From Progne subis subis (taxonomy: Eukaryota; Chordata; Aves; Passeriformes; Hirundinidae), in the NCBI GenBank assembly GCA_022316685.1, contig JAKJHU010000054.1, positions 434,001-498,000 on the forward strand: 64,000 nt of DNA, in the 5' to 3' direction. Position 1 is the first letter of the stretch. Each line of letters starts with the position of its first letter. The notes under the pieces were generated by a model, which saw nothing but the letters and a program-made list of their open reading frames with translations, made no database searches and was not told the DNA's origin. A program made the translations under genes and the position numbers. Below are positions 1-11,100 of the stretch, piece after piece.

Positions 1-1695
1 TTTTACTGTGTGAATCCAGATGGGGAATGGTGAAACCTGAAAAATTCTGCATTCAGACCTGCTCACTTCACTTTGCCTGTGGTCAGGGGGGGGCTTCTGT
101 GCCCAAAATGTGAATTTTGGGACTCTCTGGGATATCCTTGCGGCTGTGGCTGTTTTCAGTTGTGCAGTAGGTGCAGGATGATGACAATGCTCATGGATAG
201 CACCAAGCACTGAGCAGATGTGCTTTAATTCCACTTAAATCACAGTGTAGCTGATTATTTCTTAGGCTTGCTTTCTCCTTTTAACAAGTCCCTTCAGAAG
301 CTGTAAAATGTGCAGCTCCTAAGTGAACCCTGGAGAACTCTGATCCTGGAAACTGCTGCTCCCACTGGGAAAACAGAATTTTCTGTTAACTTTTTTTGCT
401 GTTCCGTTGCATTATTTGATTATTTTATTACATTATTTGATTATATATGCATTTAAAAATCCTCTGAGGAGCATCAAAATGCTCCCTCCATCTGCAGTGC
501 AGTGCTCTGGGCTTCTTCTTTTCTGGTAACTCAGGTGTCTTTTTTCCTCTTTCTCCTTTTCTGAACCGGCTCTAGAAAGCCCAAACCCTTCAAGATCTCT
601 GTTCGAGTGTCAGATATTTGAGTGTAGGCCTGAGCACTGGGTTTTCTGGGAAGAGCATCGCACTCAGAGGAGGAAAGTTATCCCTGTGGGCTCGGATCAC
701 AGCATATTCCCAGAGATGTGTCACATCCTGTCCTGCTTCTGGCCTGCAAATGGGACCATAAACATCTTTATTTACAGTGATGCTGTCTGTGCCTGGCTGG
801 AGCTCTCGGGGCCATAAACCACCCCATAAAGGCACAGGGGGGGGACCAGAGGCACTTTTTCAAATCCAAATTAAATTTACATTTGTTCAGCTGCGTTCCA
901 AAAGGCTCCAGAGGCAGAATCTGGATGGGAAGAGAGGGCCATGATGTGTTTTGTGGGGTGAGTTGTGTTGCCAGGGGAGCTCATTGGTGTTGCCTTAGCA
1001 CCAAGTATTAATAGACTCGAGCAGGCCACGGCTGTTATTTATTTTGGTGTGATTACTACTAATTAATAGCACAGCAGGAGAGTTTAAAAAAAGAAGAAAA
1101 AAAAAAGAAAATTAAAAAAGCCAAGCTATTAAAATGGTGTATGAAGACAGGATCTCTGCTTGATCACCACCTGTGAGAGCTGCAAATGCTGTTAGGTTGT
1201 CTGATGAGGGATTGTCCTTCTCCTGTCCCCCTGAGCAGTTGTCACCGTTGTCACTCATCCCCTGCTGCTCTCTGGTGCTGCAGGAGCGTGTGTGGCTCTG
1301 GGGATGAGATCCTGTCTGCTCAGGGCACAGGAATGAAAGAAAAAGCAGCAAAGGAGGAAGCAGAAGGGCAGGGCCAGGCTCTGTGCAGGCAGGGGAAGTG
1401 CCTGCTGCTTGGGGCAGAGGGGTCCTGCAGGGTGTTCCTTCATCTGTGGTGGCTTTTCCAGCTCTTCCCAACATCCAGGAGAAGCTCTGGAGCCACCCAG
1501 ACAGCAAAATTCTCTTGTGACCTTCTGAATGTGTCATCACTTAGAAGATAAGCAAGGAAAAAAAAAAAAAATCCCAGTGGAGAACAAGGTGTTTCCTGAG
1601 TGTAAAGCATTTCTGTCCCACGGGACCAGAGTTGAGAGATCATTTATATTTAGAAAAGCCAGTTGATCTGCACAATTTAGTCGACTTCTACCGGT

Positions 1696-1731
<36 letters not shown>

Positions 1732-1957
1732 GGTCAAAAAAAAGAAAAAAAGAAAGTCAAAAGAGCAGCCCCAAAGATTGTGACAGTTGGTGTCAGGACC
1801 CTGCAGAAGCTGGGCTGGGTGGCTGAGGTGTGACCGGCGGTGTCGGTGCTGCGCTGGCTGCGTGATCTCTCCCATCCCACGGCCTGGGGCCGGTTTGGGG
1901 GATGTCTCTGCCGGGATTTCACAGGCAAAACCCCTGATCCCGGCTGTCCCCTCCCAG
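1..1957 (+). other. MYO1C: MYO1C intron (left part), no exon seen
   Basis: This stretch precedes the first visible MYO1C exon and ends in a good acceptor (pyrimidine-rich tract, then CCCAG at 1953-1957). I looked for the preceding exon of the family, which encodes the segment with the GVSFYEV-like motif, and found no match. It must therefore lie left of the window. The only structure is a T homopolymer of more than 30 bases near 1698-1731, followed by an A-rich run to about 1755. The open frames here are short and show no family resemblance. Confidence 0.75.
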
Positions 1958-2156
1958 CTACGCCATCGCGGACAATTCCTACCGCTCGCTGCGCACCGAG
2001 AGGAAGGATCAGTGCATCCTCATCTCGGGCGAGAGCGGCGCCGGCAAAACCGAGGCCACCAAGAAGATCCTGCAGTACTACGCCGTCACCTGCCCCGCCA
2101 GCCAGCAGGTCGAGACCGTCAAGGACCGGCTGCTGCAGTCCAACCCCGTCCTGGAG
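1958..2156 (+). CDS. MYO1C: MYO1C P-loop exon
   Basis: First visible coding exon. It starts with one base completing a codon begun in the off-window exon, then encodes 66 residues and ends in phase 0 at CTGGAG before donor GTAAAT. It carries the Walker A/P-loop GESGAGKT that binds the ATP phosphates and ends at the SNPVLE motif. The neighbouring sequence is much more GC-rich than later motor exons. Confidence 0.95.
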
Positions 2157-5100
2157 GTAAATCCCGGCCCTGGGAACGCTCCCGATTCCAGCTGAGGCTG
2201 GGGACACGGCGCGTCCCGGGAGTGCCGCGTGTGCACATCCCCGGGAATCCCGCTCTGCTTCCCGGCCAAAGCGGTGCCGGCCCTTCCAGCCCTCCGGGAG
2301 CAGCTGTGGCGTGGATGGGCTCGGGGAAAGAGGGGATTTGGTGTGGGAAGAGCTCTGGCTCGGCAGGGACTCTGCAAAGGGGCACATCCCAGGGGCAGCT
2401 CAGAAAGGCTGGCTTCGTTTTTTGGTGCTGTGGTGTCCTCTAGTGTCCAGCGCTGGCTGTGTGCAGTGTCCTGAGATACCCCTGTGCCCTGAATCTCTGT
2501 AACCCTGTACCCCTGTGCCCTCTATCCCTGTATTCCTGTGCCCTGAATCCCTGTAACCCTGTACCCCTGTGCCCTCTATCCCTGTATTCCTGTGCCCTGA
2601 ATCCCTGTACCCTCTATCCCTGTATTCCTGTGCCCTGAATCCCTGTAACCCTGTACCCCTGTGCCCTCTATCCCTGTATTCCTGTGCCCTGAATCCCTGT
2701 AACCCTGTACCCCTGTGCCCTCTATCCCTGTATTCCTGTGCCCTGAATCCCTGTAACCCTGTACCCCTGTGCCCTCTATCCCTGTATTCCTGGATCCTGG
2801 ATCCTCTATCCCTGGATCCTCTGTCCCTGCATCCCAGGAAGGGTGAGCTCCAGCAGCAGGGAGCCCCCCAGCCCCCGTGGCAGCGAGCTGTGACAAAGGG
2901 CTGTGGTGGCACAGGAAGCCAGGATAAGGCTGTCAGGAATGGAATGTGTTGTCAGCAGTGCACTGGCGTGAAAATCAGCGTGCAGGGGGATGGAAGTGTT
3001 CTCAGGGGATGTTCCGTCTGCACTGCCTGCACCAAGTGTAAAGATCAGGGCTGGGATTCAGGCAGCAATCTCTTTCCTTCTGGGTTTCCAGGAAGGAAAA
3101 TCCTAGGCTGTAAATAAATAACTGCAACTTCACCCAAGTGTTTATAAATAGGCTGACTTGGTACTCATTTATTTTTTTCCCTGATTGTTTTCATTTCAGG
3201 CCTTTGGAAATGCAAAAACGCTTCGGAATGACAACTCCAGTCGGTTTGGGAAGTACATGGATGTGCAGTTTGATTACAGGGTGAGCTGCAGCCTGGTTTA
3301 TATTTCAGGACTGGTCCCAGTTGTAGCTGTTCTCTGTGCTCTTGTGTTGCTGTGTGTGTGCAGTGAGTGCTTTGCATTTCCTTGGTGACAGCATAAGCAG
3401 AGCCTGTGGTGGCAAAGTTTGGGTCCAGAGGTTTTGTGGCACTCGCTCTCCTTTCATTCCTCCCTTATTTCTCTGTACAAGGAGACAGTGAGATCAAACC
3501 CTTTTATTTCCAGGGTATTTTATTTTTAGCTCTCTGTGCCAGTGGATTCTCCCCAGGTAAATCCACATAAAGCAGCTGAGAGAGCTGAAGGTAATCCCTG
3601 TCCTGTGTGACTTTGCACAGAGTTTGTGTCCACTCTGATCCCAACTGCCCCAGCAAGGTGGACACAGTGCAGGGGCTGAGGAGCTCAGCTTTGCCATCCT
3701 CCAGGCCTTTAGGTCTCCTTTAATCCCTCCACACTCATTTTGGTGCATTCCATTTGTGGTGAATTCCTTGAAGGAATTTTAGCACTCAAATCACCACTGC
3801 ATTGGAGCTGAAACAGAGCTTGTGGCACAGAATACCACATCATTTTCTGTGGTGTTGTTTTTTTTGTTGTTGTTGTTTTGGTTTTTGCTTCATATTTTGT
3901 CTTTGAACAGACAGTCAAGAAGCAGAAACATTTTCCTCTGTGTTGATGAACTCTTTCCACGTGTCTGGTTTGGTTTAGGGGGCTCCTGTCGGGGGCCACA
4001 TCTTGAACTACCTCCTGGAGAAATCCCGAGTTGTGCACCAGAACCACGGCGAGAGGAACTTCCACATCTTCTACCAGCTGCTGGAAGGAGGGGAGGAGGA
4101 CCTGCTCAGGAGGCTGGGCCTTGAGAAGAACCCACAGCAGTATCACTACCTAGTAAAGGTGAACATGAACTATAATTCTCAAAATAATATATTACAGGAG
4201 CAGGGGATCTCCCATTGACTTTGTAATTTTCTTCCCTCACTTCAGAAATAACTCTGAGGTGGCTGCAATAAAAAGAAACACAATGCATTGAGCATGGGTA
4301 ATGTATCTTTGATGATTATTCACTTATTTATTTCAAACTGTGTCTTTTTAGGGTCACTGTGCAAGGGTCAGTTCCATAAATGACAAAAATGAGTGGAAGA
4401 TCATGAGGAGAGCCCTGTCTGTTATCGGCTTCAACGACAGTGAGGTGGAGGTGAGAATGTTTAGCAGCACAGATTTTCCTACTTTTAAGGATTTTCTCTG
4501 TTTGATTTGGGATTTCTGACTGAAATCAGTGCATCAGTTCAGTCTGAATTTATTCCCTCTGGAATAAAAAATCCTGGAAAAGATACAAAACATTCTCCTA
4601 AAACGTGAATTAACACGAAAACTTCGCAGTGTGTCCATTCCATCATCCTGATCTCTGCCTGTTGCTTCCATGCCAGGATTTGCTGAGCATTGTGGGCAGT
4701 GTCCTGCACCTGGGGAATGTCCAGTTTGCTGCTGATGAGCAGGGGAATGCTCAGGTCACCACAGAGAATCAGATTAAATATCTGGCCAGGGTGAGTATCA
4801 CCAGTGAGGGAGGTATCACAGGAAAGGTGAATTGTAGAGGATTCCTTGCTTGGAGCTTGGTATCATCACATAATTTTAGACTGTGATTTAGAAGTTCTTG
4901 TGAATTTCACTTTTATTTGACCTAAATAAAATGCAAAACGTTATCATCAAACCCATTTAATCGACAACTTCTCTATTTACTACCTGACCTTGACATTTTC
5001 ACTTTGGGGCAGTGAGGTAGGGAGTCTGGAAAAGAGTTTTAAGGGAAGAACTCCTTTTGTGCCTTTGCTTGGTCACTTCATTTGCTAGCTCATGTCCCTG

Positions 5101-8100
5101 CCAGAAAGGAGGGATTGATGCTGCAGAGTTGTTCAGTGTGGGTGGGAAATGAAGGGTGGGCTTTTCTGGGCTGGGATTTTAGGGAAATGGAATGCACAGC
5201 TCCATAATTGAATTGAATATCCTGTGTGCAGCTGCTGGCAGTGGATGGCTCTGTTCTTCGGGACGCACTGATCCACAAGAAGATCATAGCAAAAGGGGAG
5301 GAGGTAAGAGCAGGCCCTGGGGCTTGAAATGAATCAACTCTGCCAGCAGCTCCCTCGCCACCTCTCCCAGGAGGTTGGCACTGCGCTGGCGACGGCTCAG
5401 CCACCAGCAGGATGCTTTTGAGTGGTTCTTCAGTGATGATGAGGCAGGAAAAGGGGGATCCTTTGGTCTGGGGGGCTGCTGAGTGGCTTTTATCTGCTCC
5501 TGCCTGCAGCTGGTGAGTCCCCTGAACCTGGAGCAGGCGGCCTACGCCAGGGACGCCCTCGCCAAGGCCGTCTACGGCCGCACCTTCTCCTGGCTGGTCA
5601 ACAAGGTCAACAAATCCCTGGCTTACAAGGCAAGTGAACCTTCTGTTTGTTGATACTCAGCCAAACCTGAAAGCAGTACCCAAATCTTTCGGCTGCAAAG
5701 CAAGTTCCGTGCTTTCAGTCATTTCTAAATGAATTTGTTTCCCAAAAAGCGCGGTAAACGCTGAGATTAAATGATGGATCATCCCTGAGTAAATATCCAT
5801 GTTGGTTTTCTGCTCTGTTGCAGGAAGAGAAGTTTCCTGGCTGGAGAAGTACAACAGTTCTAGGATTGCTGGACATCTATGGGTTTGAGGTTTTCCAGCA
5901 CAACAGGTTGGTTTTGATAAATTCTGAATTGCATTATTCAGTTACGGCGTTTTCTCTCTCTTGTGAAACAAGGCTCTATTCCATTTCTTGGTAAAAGAGT
6001 TGGCATTTAAATGTCAGGACATCAGGTGAAAAACTGATCATCACAGGGCTTCTAACACTTAGGAGATCCAGCTAATAATTAGCATTTATGCTAATTACAG
6101 CGATTAGTGGTCCTGTATTTTAACTATTTTATATAAACTGTTGGGTTTTGGGTGTATTCATGCCTTACCTTGAGCTCTCCAGCCCAGGGGTGGCTGTTGT
6201 GGCATCTTCCCATGCTGGGGATAAACCAGGGGATGGGACTGGCAGAGTCTGGAACCTCCCTGGCAGGTAGCACTGAACCAAGACTCTCAAATTTGCAGTG
6301 TTATTGGCCCTTCATTCAAAGTAATAAATTTGAGTAAAGTAATAAAATTACTTTATTCAAAGTATTCCCTAAATAATAAACATACTAAAAGCATGCAGTT
6401 AATAAATAAACACTTGACAAAAATGTATTTCTCTTGATTTACTCTATCCCTGCTGCTCCTGCTGTTTGTACCTCCTTCTGTACAAACAGCAGTTCTTTTT
6501 TCTGATTTTTCTTCGCAGCTTTGAGCAGTTTTGCATTAATTATTGCAATGAGAAGTTGCAGCAGCTCTTCATCGAGCTCACCCTGAAGTCAGAGCAGGAG
6601 GAGTACGAGTCCGAGGGCATCGCGGTAAGAGCCCAAATCCTCCCTTCCCTCCCCTAACAAAGGGAAAAGGAGCTGCTGCCATCATCTCCAATAAAGGAAT
6701 TCAAGAATTTTCCTTTTTCCTTTCTTTTTGAAACCCTGGTAACTGTGTGAGACAGCTGGAAGTGAGTAATGCCACCCAAGCTTTTACTCTGATTTTAATA
6801 AAAGCAGTGTTAGGAAAACAAATGTGATGAGCGAGAAAGCTCTGAATGAAAAATTAAATCAGCTGCTCTCTGAAATCTTCTGAAATTTACATGTTTCTTT
6901 TCCAGTCTATAGCTGTTTTCACCTAAGTGTGATTTCATGTCTTTGCAGTGGGAACCAGTGCAGTATTTCAATAACAAAATAATTTGTGATTTGGTGGAAG
7001 AGAAATTCAAAGGCATCATTTCTATTTTGGTGAGTTGAAAACACATCTTTTTGAATGAAAAATTTCAGGCAGTGTAGTGGAAAACAAGGGGGGAAAACAT
7101 GGGAAAAAATCAGTTTATGCTGGAAGTGTTTGAGTAGGTGGGAAGAACAATAATACACTGAATAGTGACACCATTAAATGTCATTGCATCACCTCCTCTG
7201 CTCTGGGGAGAGCAGCTCCCAGTCCAGGCAGTCTGGAAGAAGGGAAATATTTTCCTTTTTTAGCTCAAGGAATTCTTCATTTCTTGAGCTAAAAGTCGGT
7301 TACCTTATGGAAAGGCCAAAGGGGCAGAGCTTCAGTGAGGCAGAAAGTCAGAATTTCCAGCCAGAAATCCCTGGAATTTGTGTGCTTGTAGGACTGAGGA
7401 GTGTCTGAGACCTGGGGATGCCACAGACACGACGTTCTTGGAGAAACTGGAGGAGACTGTGAAGAACCACCCTCATTTTCTCACGTGAGTGTTCCCTCAG
7501 CTGAGGCATTCAGTGTGTGAATAACATCCTCACCTCCCACATAAACCATGATCATTTGCTTTTACAAAGAGATTTGATGGATATTTAAGATAATATAAAA
7601 TAGGTTGTCAACACTAAGTGCCTGACTGAGCTTCAGAATGCACTAGGGGCAACAAAACTGTTGTGAAACTCTCACCTTGCAGAATATTCACTGCAGTTTT
7701 GGAGCTCCAAATGCCTGTTTATTCTGAATGCTCTGCTTTTATTCTGAATGCTCAGTTTAGATGTCTGCATCTTATGTGCACACAGAACCACTCTGCGAGG
7801 AACACTGAAATTCCCCTTTAATTAAAACCTAAATACATTTAATGACATTTCTGTGACGTGCTGGTTGATAACTTTATTTACCTGAAAATCACCAAGTCCA
7901 GTTTACATTCCTTTGCACAGTCCTGCTCCAGGACTGAATGTCCTGGTGCTTTTTGAAGTGAACCCTGCAGGGTTTTGTTCCTCATGAAGGTTTTTGCTCC
8001 CTCCCCAGGCACAAACTCGCTGACCAAAAGACGCGCAAGTCCCTGGGGCGGGAGGAGTTCCGGCTCTCACACTACGCTGGGGATGTCACCTACAGTGTCG

Positions 8101-11100
8101 CAGGTACCACAGAAAAAGCAAAAATCCGGGCCTAAAATACATGCACACATCATTGGAGATTCATTTCAAATCTCAAACCTCTGCCTTGAAGTCCCAGTGG
8201 ACCAGCCTGAGTGGTTTGTTTTTCTTCCAGGTTTTCTAGACAAAAACAACGACCTTCTCTTCCGGAACCTGAAGGAGGTGAGTGTGCAGACAGGAGGTTT
8301 CCAGGGCAGAAGGAGGAGTTGGGTTTAAAATGAGGGAAAGGATTCTTCTGGACTCCACCTGGAGGCTGTGTGTCCATAGGGCTGAAAAGTCTGATTGAGA
8401 TCCCAATGTTCATTTTATTTTAAATAGTTTTGTCCTCAGGTTTCTCTGGTAGTTCTCTGTGTTTCATCTCTGAAAACTTTTCTCTCTGCAGACCATGTGC
8501 AACTCAGAGAACCCCATCATAAACCAGTGCTTTGATAGGACAGAGCTGACAGACAAAAAGAGACCTGAAACGGTGAGAACCAAGAGCTGCAGGGGGCTGT
8601 GGCTGTTCCCTTTTTAAAACATGAACTCTCTGCCGTGATCTGAATGCAAACCCCTCACATGGCATTCTGCTGGTTTGTGGCCAGCTCCAAGTCATCCCTT
8701 CACGTGTAGTTTTCTGGTTTTTCTCCTAGGCAGCAACTCAGTTCAAAAACAGCCTCTCCAAACTCATGGAAATCCTGATGTCCAAAGAACCCTCCTACAT
8801 TCGCTGCATGAAACCCAACGATGCCAAACAGGCTGGTAGGGTCCTGGGGACAGAGGCAGGGCACTGCATCCCAGTCAGGGGGGCACAGAAAGGAGCCAAA
8901 GGAAGCCCTACACGATTTTGGGTTCCTTTTGGGGCTGTGCCTGAGCTTCTGTAGGGAGGAGGTGGCAGTGCCAGCAGCCAGGAATTGCAATGGGAGCTCT
9001 TGGGTAGAGGTGGTTAAAAGAGCTGTGTAAATTCATTATAATGACCTTATTCTCCCTCAGTTTTGGTTCCTCTGTGCGTAAAACATCCCAAAGGAAAGCT
9101 TCATTTTGGAGCTAAATATAAATTATTAGAAAGGGCTGGGAGGGGGGGAAGGCAGGAGACACAAAACGTGTGGGACTCGTGCCGTCAGGCTTCGCTGGAG
9201 GTTAAAGATAATTGTGTGAGATACAACAAGAGCTGAACATTCCCCTTCTCCAGAGCAAGGGGCAGCTGTGCCCTGATTGTTTCTCCATTTCCATGCCCTG
9301 CCCAGACCGATTTGACGAAGTCCTGATCCGACACCAGGTGAAATACCTGGGGCTGATGGAGAACCTGCGGGTGCGCAGAGCCGGCTTCGCCTACCGCAGA
9401 AAATACGAGGTGTTCCTGCAGAGGTGAAGCTACTTTGGAATTCTCTCCTCTGCTCCTCCCTCTCCCTGAGCTTCATCCCGTTGATGCTGAGCCTGGGAGC
9501 TGTTTGGAACAGCACGGGGCAGCTTTACCTCCTAGAGGGGTGGGAAGCTTGGGCTCTCTCCCTTCCCGTGACTCCTCTCCCTCCTTGCATTGCATTTCTC
9601 TCCCTGAGATTTCCTCTGGTGCCAATTCCAGGTACAAATCCCTGTGTCCAGAGACGTGGCCCACGTGGGATGGGCGGCCCCACGATGGGGTGGCCGTGCT
9701 GGTGAAGCATCTTGGCTACAAACCAGAAGAATACAAAATGGGACGGTCAGTTCTGTGTTCTCAGTTTGAGTTTATGAATCACTGCACGGCCCCGTTGTCC
9801 CTTTGAAATAAAGCTTCTCCAGATAATGGGGGAGGGAAAGATTACAGAGCCCAAAGGGGATGCCAAAAGCTCCAGCATGTGAAATGTAATTCTGCCTTTT
9901 TATTTCCAGAACAAAGATTTTTATCCGCTTTCCCAAAACCTTGTTTGCGACAGAAGATGCTCTGGAAGTGAGGAAGCAGAGTCTGGGTGAGGCACTCGCA
10001 CTTGCAGTGCATTTCTGTTTAAAAAGTCAAGTCTTTTTCTGCCAAAATGTGCTTGGTCACAGTTGCAAATTGCTGCTTTTCTTGCAATTCCAGCCACAAA
10101 AATGCAGGCGACGTGGAGAGGTTTCTACCGCCGGAAGAAATTCCTGACCATGAAACGCTCAGGTAGGAGAGACAGAAAGGGAGAGATGTTCCCCCAATAA
10201 TTCCCACCCCTTTTACTGACATTTATCCCATCTATCACATTATTAAAACTCATATTCTTGCCCCCATGCCCCACTGAAAGCTGGTTGTTTCCAGAATGGG
10301 TTTTCCTGAGCACTTTTGGTGCTGGTTTTGTGGGGAGGAAGGAGCTCCCTTAATGCAAAATCTTTGTGTTATTGTTATTGTGTTATATTATTATTTCTTT
10401 TTTATTTATTATTTTTATTTTATAAAAAATAATTATATTTTATTTATTTATTATTTTTAGCCATCACCATCCAGTCCTGGTGGAGGGGAACCCTGGGACG
10501 CCGAAAAGCTGCCAAGAGGAAATGGGCAGTGGAGACAATCAGGAGGTGTGTGAAGAACAGCCCAAGCCCTCAAACATCACATTCCTTATTGATAAGATGT
10601 TTAAAAGAAACTTTCTTGTCGCTACAGAGTTTTTTTAAAAATAAACTACAACTATTAAATAAAGCCCAGGAAATAGAATCTTTAAATGCCAGTAATTTTG
10701 ATGACTTTTAAAATTTTCTAACAATATTTTCCACACCCACAGGTTCATTAAAGGCTTCATTTACCGGAACCACCCGCGGTGCCCAGAGAACGAGTATTTC
10801 CTGGATTACATCCGATTCTCCTTCCTGATGAACCTCAAGAGGAATTTACCAAAAAATGTCTTGGACAAATCATGGCCAACTCCTCCCCCTTCACTCTGTG
10901 AGGTGGGAATGAGCCCTGGGATGTGGGAGGGGAATCCAGGCTTAGAGGATTGCAGCTTCTTGGAGCCTGGTGCTGTTGCAACACCATTTTCTCCTGGGTG
11001 TCTCATCCATTTCTGAAACTCCCTTCATTTTTTTTCTTGACAAATTCAGTTCCCTCTGTTGCTGTTATTGTTCTGCATCTGCTTGAATTGGTTTATCTGT

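Noticed and set aside
2400..3117. Open frames with repeating [10 protein letters not shown] or [13 protein letters not shown] patterns
   Set aside because: Products of the 54-bp minisatellite in a MYO1C intron.
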